A DNA stretch of 64,000 nt, taken from contig BQJK01000002.1 in NCBI GenBank assembly GCA_021604665.1, positions 682,001-746,000 on the forward strand, given 5' to 3'. Of the stretch, positions 46,761 to 55,516 are shown piece by piece; the stretch's first letter is position 1, and every line of letters starts with the position of its first letter. The notes beneath the pieces are model-generated. The model was not told the DNA's origin, searched no databases, and was given only the letters and a program-made list of their open reading frames with translations. The translations under genes and the position numbers were made by a program. The DNA is from Rhodomicrobium sp. (GTDB taxonomy: Bacteria > Pseudomonadota > Alphaproteobacteria > Rhizobiales > HXMU1428-3).

Positions 46761-49196
46761 TTAGCTTTGCTCTTTATCTGCGAGCGTGTCTTTATCTTGC
46801 TGTTTCGTGGCACCGCTTTTGGTGAATATATTTAAGCGATCCAACCGGCCTAAGATACCAAGATTAGCAACAGCTTTTTCCCCTTCAGGGTTATTCTCAT
46901 TATCTGCGCGGGCTTCGTCTCCAAGAGTGTCTTGTACCGCTTTTGCGATATCAATATCGCTGCCCTTAGCCTCACCATCAGCTATGACATTGTCATTCAG
47001 CATCACTGCCGGGTCTTCTGTTGAAGCGGTTGTTTTTTCTGGCTGCTCAAAGACCGGCGGGCGGTTTGTGCCCTTGCGGATGACAGCGCCTTTGGACTTT
47101 GCGCCAAATTCCATATCAATCGGATGGTCGAGCTTATCAACTTTGGCTTTCGCGCGCCGTGAGCTGGTTATTGCTTTGCGGGTTTCTTTCGGGGCATTGA
47201 ACTGATCCCACAAATAAACTTGCCGGGCGAGGTTTTGGTAAAACTTTTCTTCAATATGAAAAATATGCGGATTTCGCTCATCAACCAGAATTTTATCACC
47301 GGCGATGGTCAGTACTTTATTGACGTGGTTCCGCTCTTCATTGGTTAAATTTTCAACATCTATGACCGCCAGAAAGCCCGGGTTAAGAGACGGCCCGCTG
47401 ACGCTTCTGAAAAAGACCTTACGGGTGTAAATATCTTCCGGTTCATGGCCATGGATGGTGGTGGACATGCCCAGCCCATATTTCATTACGTCGCTCGGGC
47501 TGCCGGTGTTTTCATAAGAGGCGGTGCGGGCCCCGATGAGACCTGAGAGAAAGACGAGACTGTCGATAGCGCAAGCAAGGCAGAGGGCCAGATAAGCCAG
47601 CCAATTGCCATCTTGAAAGGCGTTTAAGGTAACGACAAAGTTTTTAGCTTTGTCATCTCGGTTCAGGTCGATGCGGCTAAGAATGGCACGGAGTTCGTTT
47701 GAATCTTTTTCAGGTAATCCTGAGTCTTGAATGCAGCGCTGGCCGAGCTTTAATAGCGGGTCGATGCTGCCGGCGTTTTGCTCCTTGCCAATGACGCAGG
47801 ATTTGGTCTGTGTTTCGCCCGCTTCATCGAGGGTAAAAATGCGGGCCGCCACAGTTGAGGCCGCAGCGCCTGGCTCGCAGGAAAGGGTGCGTATTTCCGG
47901 GGCAATTTTTGGCACAGCCGATAAGGCATTGTGCAAATTAGTGCAGTTTTGCTGAATGGTAAGAAAGGTCTGGCGTCCAGGCTGCTGGCGGAACCTATCA
48001 CGCGCATCATCAAGGCTATCTATGCTGGCGGTGGCGGAGAGATCTTTAGAGATGGCTTCTGTCTGGCGCTCTTCCTGCGCGGTGATGAATTTTTTCGCGA
48101 CAGAGGCTTCGCCATCTATTTTCGCCATATCACCATTTATCAGCGCCATCTCTCTTTTTTGCGCAGCAATTTGGCGGTCCAGCGCTTCTAGCCGGTTTTG
48201 CGCGATTGTTTTTTGGCCTTTAATAACATCCAACTCGGCTGTCAGCCGGCGCAGCTGGTCTTTTATGGCGCGGAATTTTGGGCCTTCGCCTTCGCGGCCT
48301 GTTTGCCCAATGCCGCGGGCTTCTTTGGTTGCCTCTGCCTGCTTTTGATCGGCGAGGCGTTGTTTATCGCGCTCAGCTGAGCGGAGCTGATTGACCTCAG
48401 CCACCAGGGAAGGGCGCTCTGCGGTTAATCTGGCTATGTTTTGCGTGACCCGTTCTTGCCGGCCCTTGAGGGCGGCTTTTTGGCCCTGGGCCTGAGCTAA
48501 TGTTTCTTGGTGGCGGGCAATTTCAGTTTGTTCGCTGCGCAGTTTGCTAAGCAGTTGCTGTTCTACCAGCTCTGGCGCTGAACGGGCGATTTTGCCAAGC
48601 TCATCCAGGCGGGTGTTATATTCTTTCCACCCTTCCGAAGAAAATAGCGTGTCCACCGCTTCAAACTTGCGGTCTTCGATGCGGGTTTTCAGATCTGCCA
48701 GCACACCGCTTACTTGGCTTGTGGCGCGTATTTCTGCGGAGCGGGCGCGCTCATCATCGGAAAAAATGGAAGAGAACAGGCTGTCGAAGGAGAAGAAAAC
48801 GGAAATAGCCATAGCGAAAAGGAAGACCAGGCAGATAAGGCTGACTTTGAAAAAATTACCTAATCGCGCATATGCCCCTGAAATGGCTTTGCCAGCGCTG
48901 TTTTTTGCTCTTACTGGTTTGCCATCTGGCCCGAGTTTGATTTTTTTTGAGTGGTTTGTGGCAAAGGCCTCACCAATCATCCACGCGCTGACCAGCATAA
49001 TTCCTTGTACGCCAAAGGTAATCAGGAAACATAGTACAGGCGAGCGGGTAAAATTCGTCATGCCTTCAAAGGTCGTCCAACCAGAGGCAAAAGACAGCGC
49101 CAAGCTGGTGATCCCCATGAGGAACAAGCGTTCATTTGTTAATGCGGTCTGTAACAGACCCCCGAATACCAGGCCAGGCCCACGCGTTAGGCTCAT
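46761..49196 (-). CDS. 811-aa membrane protein with long coiled coil; third gene of the GAP1-like/Hsp70-like cluster
   Basis: No known family was recognised. Three membrane segments come first (about 23-40, 52-72, 116-138), a long extracytoplasmic region (about 140-530) follows, then a fourth segment (about 531-555), and a cytoplasmic C-terminal part. Residues about 160-400 form a coiled coil (heptad-rich, e.g. QTEIARHQETLAQAQGQK). Four Cys at 418, 440, 467 and 488 sit in the outer region and could form two disulfides. The C-terminus is acidic and low-complexity from about 700. The topology resembles DUF4407-type proteins but I cannot confirm this. AGGGGG precedes the ATG. It lies downstream of the Hsp70-like gene after 462 bp. 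Confidence 0.75.
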   Translation of the reverse strand: MSLTRGPGLVFGGLLQTALTNERLFLMGITSLALSFASGWTTFEGMTNFTRSPVLCFLITFGVQGIMLVSAWMIGEAFATNHSKKIKLGPDGKPVRAKNSAGKAISGAYARLGNFFKVSLICLVFLFAMAISVFFSFDSLFSSIFSDDERARSAEIRATSQVSGVLADLKTRIEDRKFEAVDTLFSSEGWKEYNTRLDELGKIARSAPELVEQQLLSKLRSEQTEIARHQETLAQAQGQKAALKGRQERVTQNIARLTAERPSLVAEVNQLRSAERDKQRLADQKQAEATKEARGIGQTGREGEGPKFRAIKDQLRRLTAELDVIKGQKTIAQNRLEALDRQIAAQKREMALINGDMAKIDGEASVAKKFITAQEERQTEAISKDLSATASIDSLDDARDRFRQQPGRQTFLTIQQNCTNLHNALSAVPKIAPEIRTLSCEPGAAASTVAARIFTLDEAGETQTKSCVIGKEQNAGSIDPLLKLGQRCIQDSGLPEKDSNELRAILSRIDLNRDDKAKNFVVTLNAFQDGNWLAYLALCLACAIDSLVFLSGLIGARTASYENTGSPSDVMKYGLGMSTTIHGHEPEDIYTRKVFFRSVSGPSLNPGFLAVIDVENLTNEERNHVNKVLTIAGDKILVDERNPHIFHIEEKFYQNLARQVYLWDQFNAPKETRKAITSSRRAKAKVDKLDHPIDMEFGAKSKGAVIRKGTNRPPVFEQPEKTTASTEDPAVMLNDNVIADGEAKGSDIDIAKAVQDTLGDEARADNENNPEGEKAVANLGILGRLDRLNIFTKSGATKQQDKDTLADKEQS

Positions 49197-49658
49197 TGAA
49201 AAGATTTACCCCCTAAATGGCGCATTCATAAGCAGTTGATGGAAACAAGGCGCCAAGCCTCTCTTCACTTCATGCTGGCTCTCTACTTGCCTGGCGATTT
49301 AAAGCCCAATAACAGGCTTGTCCCCAGCAGGCTATTACATGATTTATGCTTCGTGATGCAATGTCGCTTATAACCGCGCTTTATGGTGCAGATGAGGCAT
49401 GGTTTAAGCATGGATGCTGGTTTTTTTAGGCTTTAATTTTACACCATTGCCGCCTTGCCTGCATATTTAACAAGCTTTGGCTTTGTCTTTCTTAGCAAGC
49501 TTTACCGGGGGCTGGGCTTTTAATCTTTACTGATCATATAAAATCTTCTGGCCGCGCTGATTTTAGGGGAAAAGCTGTGCAAAGCATTACCCCCCATTCA
49601 CTTAGTGCACTGGCTTTCCATGCTCAGATGGGCGGGCTTTTGCGAGCTGAATTCTGTT
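49197..49658. other. 462-bp gap inside the three-gene cluster
   Basis: No gene, repeat or clear hairpin was recognised between the Hsp70-like gene and the membrane-protein gene. Its length suggests that the membrane-protein gene has its own promoter, although all three genes share a strand. Confidence 0.35.
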
Positions 49659-52600
49659 CTACAAGGCTGAGTTAGAAAGGCCGCTGTAAATCAGGTAGGT
49701 ATGATCTGCCAGGGTCAGGTTTGCTTCATTTTCTTTTAACGCCCGGTAGGCCCAGCGCGTTGGATTCTGGCTGCTCTCATCCTGATCTGACTGGGCCACG
49801 GGCATGTTCAGCATGACCTGATGACATTGTGCCAGCCAGTTTGACCATTCTTCTTCAGCAACCCTCCATTGCGAAGGGCTGGCTCTGTCGAGATCCTGCA
49901 TGAAATATCTGCAGGATAAAGCATCTGGATCTTGTTGCATGACCCGGCCGAGGCCAGGGATTGTTTCTATTAGCTGAACTGAAGCACAGCCAATTGGTAA
50001 CTCACCGCTGGCAGTTTCTTCACGGATAATTGCAAGGTTACCCGGGGCTGCGATTGCTATCAGGTCACTGCTGGTTTGACCTTCGGCTGAGAGGGGGGCG
50101 AGCAGCAGATTTGTCCTGACCTGATGGTGAGGCGCCCGCCCCTGATTGATAATCAGATCCAGCGCCCCGGTGGCGCTGGCGGTGGCGGCTTCTTCATAGC
50201 TGGCAGGTAAAAAGGCAAGGCGGCAACCAAGGCGCTTTGCTGTTTGCTCAATATTATTGCGAAGCGGGGCAAATAAAGAGCTGCCGCCGGTGACGGAAAT
50301 TAACAGCTCTGCCTCTGACGGTCCACCTGGAAAACTATTGGCTATGACCAGAGGCAAAAACTCACTGATAAAGGCCAGATAGGTAGAAAGCGGCCCGACC
50401 CGCTCACTCACCCTTTTCGTTGAGATGTGCAGGTCTAGCTGCCATTCATCAGCTGCCCCTTCTTGTTGGTTTTTGCCTGTAGGGCTTAAGGTTAGCTGTT
50501 CGCCAGCCAGCCCTTGCCAGAGCCTTAAGGGCTTGCCGGTGTAATCATCCGGTAGCTTAACTGTAACGGGCCAGATTACATCACTATTGGCACTGCTGCT
50601 CTTAGCAAGACAAATTGTAAAGTCAGTTTCTTTGCTGGATGACTGCTCAACAGTGATCAGCGCCTGCCGCAGGCTTGATAACAGCGCCGCATGAGCGCGC
50701 TGATTTTCATTTCTCCCGGCGCTGGCGGCAATAATATCTTCATTGGTACCAGGTAGCGGCGCTGATAAGCTGATTTCTGCGCCGCTGTTGATGGCCGTGG
50801 AAATGACCTCACCAATTTCCTTGATTAAGGCGAGTTCCAGCGCACGGCCGCCTAAAGGCAGAGTGACTGCGCCGTGGGTTTGGTCTATTTGCGCCTGTGT
50901 TTCGCCTATCCAGCCGCCCACGGCAACCAGGCCAAGATGTGCGGCCCCGATATCGAGATGTATGAGGCGTACTTTGCGGGCTCGTGCGGGCTGTTCTTTT
51001 AAAGCCAGCTGGTGCAGGCACTGGTAGGCGGCGGCCTCAGTCTCATTTATCAGGTCAATGCGTGCTTCACATTTTTCACGGCCCTCGAGGCCAAGTAACT
51101 CAGCAATAGGGCCGAACCCTCTGAAACTGCCCTGATCATAATTTGCGAGAGCTGTGCTGGCTGCTGTTCTATAGCGCTCTTTGCCAGATTCTGACAGATG
51201 GCCGGGATAGGTGACAATTAGCGACGATGGTAAGCCGTTTAACCGCACCTCTTTCTCTGGGCCTGTCTCTTCATCTGCTGTGTTTTGCGATTTATCTTTG
51301 GTTGTTGGGGACTGAGTTTGCGGGAGGTCTCTTGTGAGAGTATCACCATAATAGGAATATAGCTCATCCAGGCAGTCGGCTAACAGCTCTGTCCGTTCTA
51401 GCTCTCGCCCCAGAATGAAGGTCTCATCTTCGCTTGGCTGTTCGGCCGCTTTTTTGAGATAATATTCACCTTTGGCGGATTGTTCTGGTTTGCTATCTGC
51501 CGTGAAGAGCCGTTTTAAATTGCTGTGTTGTATTCCTGCTGGTGCCAGCTTTGGCGCTGCTGGCAAGGAAATATCATAATGGCGGTTTGTGTGTTTTACA
51601 CGCGCCATGAGGCCATTTTCTTCCCAGGGGAGAATTTGGTAGCCGAAGCTGAGGGGGTCTTTTTCTTTGCGCCAATTGCTCTCTGAAATTTCAGCTTCGC
51701 CGCCCGCCACTGCTGGGGCGCCGCTGGTGATGCTTACTGTTGAAGGGATGGCACAATTCTCAATATAGTTTTGCGGGGCAAGCTGGCCCAGAGGCAAGAT
51801 GCTGGCTCTGTTGCTGCGGCTCTCAGCCATGGTGATGGCGGCGCTGCCAATATCTATGGCGGCGGTGGGGCCGGGGCGTTTTAGGCGCTTTTCTATGGTG
51901 ACTGTTGCTGTTTCTGTGCGCTGATCTGCCGGCCAAAAGCATTTGAGCCGAAAGCTGCTGCGCTGGTGTTTCAAGCGTTTATTGAGGGCAAAGCTGTTTA
52001 GCAACAGCATTTGCCGCTCATTAGAGGTCAGCTCCATAACCTCCGGTTTCATGGTGACAAATTTGGTATCTTTTTTAGCCGGGGTAAGGGAAATATTCAC
52101 CGGCTCATCTGAAACGCCGCCGCCATAATATTGTACTGCGATGAAAGCACTTACTGGTGGCTCAATGGTATTGACCGGGAATTTGAGGCTGTAATTTGTT
52201 GTGTCTTCAGTATTTTGTTGGCTACGCTTGACCGGGATCATAACGGGCAGACCTTGAGCGGCACCGTCTGTGATTAGTAACCAGTCTTGACTATCCATAC
52301 TAATGACCAGCTGTAACCGCCTGACCTCATTGCCGCCGGGCTCTGGCAATATCAATTCTAACTCCAGATCTAAGGCTTTTTCTCCGCGTTGCTTCAAGCA
52401 GCTGTGAAGGTCCTGCCAGAGGGGGGTATGTAAAGGTGCATCAAGGGTGATGATAAGAGGGTGTGCCTTCTCCTTTGGCGCTGTGGGAAGCAGCGGCCCG
52501 AAAACAGCGACCCCATCGGGGAAGTCTGTGCGCTGATCAAGAGGCTGGCCCTCATAGAGCTCGGCATAGTGATGAACATCTCTGATATAGCGGCTTGGGG

Positions 52601-53255
52601 CCGGGGTATCGCCGTTAAAAAGACTGAGCCGTTCCATCATGGCATGGCGAAGATGGTTGAAGGCTTCTGGCATCTTAAGATTGCAAAGTATGACCCGTTT
52701 ATCGGTGCGCGGGTCAAGGGGGCCCTGGTCTGCTCTGAGGCTTGCTGTTGCCAGATCAAAGCGGCCAGCCAGCCCGGCATGGGTTGGATAGATAAGGCTT
52801 TTGCCCTCTTTATCGAGCGTCTCTGCTTTGATGGTGCAGCCAGCTTTTGGCCCTTTATAAATATTGACCTCGAGAGCGAGAAAGCCGCGGTCTTGCCGCA
52901 TGGTGCTTTCGTCATCGCGGTTCAGTTCACTGATCTCAAGCTCAAGTGTGAAGGGGCTTTTAAGGGTGAAGGTTTCTATCTGCTCTCTTAAATCTGTGAG
53001 AGAGATATAAAGTGCGGCTTCATTTTGCTGGTTATTATCATCGCGGGTGATTTCGCGGCCAGCTGGGGCATGCTCTGTGAACCATGTCAGTAGCTTTAAT
53101 GGTAGCGAATAAGGCTTCTCGCCGCTCCTATGCCGGAGACGGACTTCTTTTATGCGCAGACATTCGCTTTGGCCATCCTCGAAAGAAACAGCTGTCAGGA
53201 ATTCATACTCACCCTGGCTGGCAAGGTTGATATGGGTTTTTATATCTTTGACCAT
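49659..53255 (-). CDS. 1198-aa protein with an Hsp70/actin-type ATPase core and a novel N-terminal half
   Basis: The ATPase core spans about 465-1110. Phosphate-1 loop TAAIDIGSAAITMAES (467-471 is DIGSA), SLIVTYPGHL (about 678-687), INETEAAAYQC (736-746), phosphate-2 loop IHLDIGAAHLGLVAVGG (768-776) and an adenosine-type VTGGSSLFAPLRNNI block appear in the order of the actin/Hsp70 fold. The first 460 residues are a separate beta-rich region with no family I recognise. The final 100 residues have WRVAEEEWSNWLAQCHQV. GGGAGG precedes the ATG. SrfB is a possible distant relative but does not match closely. It is the centre of a three-gene cluster with a GAP1-like and a membrane protein. Confidence 0.8.
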   Translation of the reverse strand: MVKDIKTHINLASQGEYEFLTAVSFEDGQSECLRIKEVRLRHRSGEKPYSLPLKLLTWFTEHAPAGREITRDDNNQQNEAALYISLTDLREQIETFTLKSPFTLELEISELNRDDESTMRQDRGFLALEVNIYKGPKAGCTIKAETLDKEGKSLIYPTHAGLAGRFDLATASLRADQGPLDPRTDKRVILCNLKMPEAFNHLRHAMMERLSLFNGDTPAPSRYIRDVHHYAELYEGQPLDQRTDFPDGVAVFGPLLPTAPKEKAHPLIITLDAPLHTPLWQDLHSCLKQRGEKALDLELELILPEPGGNEVRRLQLVISMDSQDWLLITDGAAQGLPVMIPVKRSQQNTEDTTNYSLKFPVNTIEPPVSAFIAVQYYGGGVSDEPVNISLTPAKKDTKFVTMKPEVMELTSNERQMLLLNSFALNKRLKHQRSSFRLKCFWPADQRTETATVTIEKRLKRPGPTAAIDIGSAAITMAESRSNRASILPLGQLAPQNYIENCAIPSTVSITSGAPAVAGGEAEISESNWRKEKDPLSFGYQILPWEENGLMARVKHTNRHYDISLPAAPKLAPAGIQHSNLKRLFTADSKPEQSAKGEYYLKKAAEQPSEDETFILGRELERTELLADCLDELYSYYGDTLTRDLPQTQSPTTKDKSQNTADEETGPEKEVRLNGLPSSLIVTYPGHLSESGKERYRTAASTALANYDQGSFRGFGPIAELLGLEGREKCEARIDLINETEAAAYQCLHQLALKEQPARARKVRLIHLDIGAAHLGLVAVGGWIGETQAQIDQTHGAVTLPLGGRALELALIKEIGEVISTAINSGAEISLSAPLPGTNEDIIAASAGRNENQRAHAALLSSLRQALITVEQSSSKETDFTICLAKSSSANSDVIWPVTVKLPDDYTGKPLRLWQGLAGEQLTLSPTGKNQQEGAADEWQLDLHISTKRVSERVGPLSTYLAFISEFLPLVIANSFPGGPSEAELLISVTGGSSLFAPLRNNIEQTAKRLGCRLAFLPASYEEAATASATGALDLIINQGRAPHHQVRTNLLLAPLSAEGQTSSDLIAIAAPGNLAIIREETASGELPIGCASVQLIETIPGLGRVMQQDPDALSCRYFMQDLDRASPSQWRVAEEEWSNWLAQCHQVMLNMPVAQSDQDESSQNPTRWAYRALKENEANLTLADHTYLIYSGLSNSAL

Positions 53256-53382
53256 TTGCCTCCCATAATTGAAATTTGAGGCAAGATACAGGCTTTTTTT
53301 CGCCAGGGCTGGTTGTTACCAGTTCATTGCTGGTTATGAGGCTTGTGGGGTGGCCTTGTTTTTGCGGAAATTGCGTTAAATT

Positions 53383-55332
53383 TTAGCGCGATAGGATAAG
53401 CCGGGCATGCTGGGCAGAGGCGTGGAACCGCTCTGCTGCATCAGAGAGAATTGTCATCATGCGGAGGCGCAGTAACAACCCTTCTTCCAAGGGCTGGCGG
53501 CAGGCTGTTTCCGTTAGGTTGACAACCTCCTGATTGGGGAGGCTAAGCCCTAGGCGGGTGACATGCTCAACCACAATATCCTTACGGCCTGTGCGGGCTA
53601 GATGGTCTGTCATAGCCTGCAATATAGTGATGACTTGATCGCCGGGCAGACGCTCTGGCGTATTGATTATGGCTTCAAAACTTTCAGCCAGGGCGCGGCT
53701 GTTTATCAGCGCGTGTATCCACTGATGCGCGACAACGCTTGGCGGTAATAAACGGCGGGCAAGGGCGGCAGCATCTTGAATATAGCCTTCTCCGGAGAGG
53801 GCGAAAATTGTGAAGCTGATGTTGAGACGCTGGGTAAATGACCAATCCCCCATTTCAAGGATGCAGGCGACCATATCTGATACCTGCTCATATTCTGAAA
53901 GGTCTATCAGCTCTTTCGGGCTGAGGAATGGGCGAGCGCTAACATATTGGCGCAGCGCATCTGCTGCGCCCTCTATAATACGGGAGCGGTATTCAAGGAA
54001 TGGTTCTGCAATTGGCAAGCGACCAGCCAGGCAGAGAAGGTCTTCTATCTGGCCCAGGAAGCATGGTGCATCAATGGGGAAGTCTTCATCTCTGATGGCT
54101 GCACCAAGATTAACGGCGAGGGCCGTTATGGCTGGTTGAAAATAGAAAGAAATTTCATCTAGCAATTGCTGGTAAATGTGGGGGGCGCTATCAAAATCAC
54201 TGAACAGAGTGTAGAGACCGGTGACATGATGGCCACTATCTTCGCCTTTTAAAAGGCAATCGAAAGCCTCTATTCTATCGGGGATAACCGAGATGCCGGG
54301 GTTTAGGGCGCTTTGATCGGCCCGCACCTGGATGCCTATTTCATTGAGCACCTGGCCTAGCGAGGCGCTTGTTTCCCGGGCGAGGCCGGTTAGCTCTTCA
54401 AACAGGCCATCTTCTTCAAACAGGTCGTCATCATCTTCAAATTCATCATAGTCGTTTAAGTTCATTTCCGGGGCGTAACTGTTCTTCAACCGCTCGGCGA
54501 GCATGCCGCGAATATGTTGGCAGAGGTCATTTGGCTGCGCACCTTGGGGGGTGGCGGCAATTGGCTTGCCGAAGGCATTGGCGATGATTTCTCTATCGTC
54601 GAAATATTGCAAGGCGCAGATGGGCTGGCGTTGTGCAAAGCCATAGGCAAAAGAAATTGTATGGCGGAGGGCTGCGGGCAGCAGCTTCATTGTGTAGCTG
54701 AGGGCTGCCAAAAACTCATCAACATTCACGAAACTTTCACGGCCAAACTGACCTGGGTAGCCTGAGGCCAGTGCGCCTAGAATTAGACCAACACCAAAGG
54801 GAAGGTCTTTCAGCTCCAGATCGTTTGAATTAATGGGCTCTAATTTGGTTTTAGCGATGATAGCGCAGCTGGGGTGGCCTTCATTTACATTCGCTGGTTG
54901 CTGAAACTCAGCTTTGTTCAATGTCGGGATTAAATCCGGGGCGTGGCGCTCCCATAATCTGGTATTGATAACGAGGGAAGAGGCGAAGAGGTTTTCCTGA
55001 GCTAGGCGGCCTTCATTTTCGCCGATAATTTTAACCTGGCTGATGGTCATCCAGCAATGGGTTGGGTTTGAGCTGGGATCATAAAACGGCCGCGTTGCTC
55101 TAACGCAGAGCGCGCCTTGATGTACGGCGTTTTCTGTTAACAGGCCGGCCACATCGTGGGCACCGACGAGGCCATCCAGCTCACAGAGTGGGCGCGCATC
55201 TTCAGGGAACCCATTACTGACAGCCTGGCAAGCCATGGTTTCATCTGGATGAGGACGGCCGCTTTCACCACAAAGCAGGGTGCCGATAGAATAGAGGTGG
55301 GCATCGACACTCGTTGGAAATTGAAGCAGCAT
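53383..55332 (-). CDS. 649-aa protein with faint resemblance to GTPase-associated protein 1 (GAP1)
   Basis: The 649-residue soluble protein starts HLYSIGTLLCGESGRPHPDE and has RATRPFYDPSSNPTHCWMTI with ENLFASSLVINTRLWE (about residues 80-130), then LLPAALRHTISFAYGFAQ (about 217-234) in the middle. From memory these resemble the N-terminal and LP-x-x-LR-x-x-L/I-S/T-F parts of GAP1 proteins, which lie in NTPase-dependent conflict systems. An acidic insert (EFEDDDDLFEEDGLFEEL) follows near 290-310, and the C-terminal half is helical. GGATGG precedes the ATG. It is first of the three genes and 127 bp upstream of the Hsp70-like gene. GAP1 membership is a low-confidence call. Confidence 0.6.
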   Translation of the reverse strand: MLLQFPTSVDAHLYSIGTLLCGESGRPHPDETMACQAVSNGFPEDARPLCELDGLVGAHDVAGLLTENAVHQGALCVRATRPFYDPSSNPTHCWMTISQVKIIGENEGRLAQENLFASSLVINTRLWERHAPDLIPTLNKAEFQQPANVNEGHPSCAIIAKTKLEPINSNDLELKDLPFGVGLILGALASGYPGQFGRESFVNVDEFLAALSYTMKLLPAALRHTISFAYGFAQRQPICALQYFDDREIIANAFGKPIAATPQGAQPNDLCQHIRGMLAERLKNSYAPEMNLNDYDEFEDDDDLFEEDGLFEELTGLARETSASLGQVLNEIGIQVRADQSALNPGISVIPDRIEAFDCLLKGEDSGHHVTGLYTLFSDFDSAPHIYQQLLDEISFYFQPAITALAVNLGAAIRDEDFPIDAPCFLGQIEDLLCLAGRLPIAEPFLEYRSRIIEGAADALRQYVSARPFLSPKELIDLSEYEQVSDMVACILEMGDWSFTQRLNISFTIFALSGEGYIQDAAALARRLLPPSVVAHQWIHALINSRALAESFEAIINTPERLPGDQVITILQAMTDHLARTGRKDIVVEHVTRLGLSLPNQEVVNLTETACRQPLEEGLLLRLRMMTILSDAAERFHASAQHARLILSR

Positions 55333-55516
55333 TTAACCATCCAGACAATGAAATCAACAGAACCTTCACACTGACTGCATTGCCTTAATATGGTGTTACC
55401 AATTTTAGCCGATGGCTTTCATTTTTATAAAATAATCATAAAATTTTTGCTCTGGTTTTAAACGATTATTAAGAGCCTGAACGAATCTAGTCGTCGTTTG
55501 TTTTGGTGAATTTATG

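Noticed and set aside
49659..53255. The 1198-aa protein as SrfB
   Set aside because: Only the actin-like fold is shared; SrfB motifs and a SrfA/SrfC context were not seen, so a name would be unsafe.
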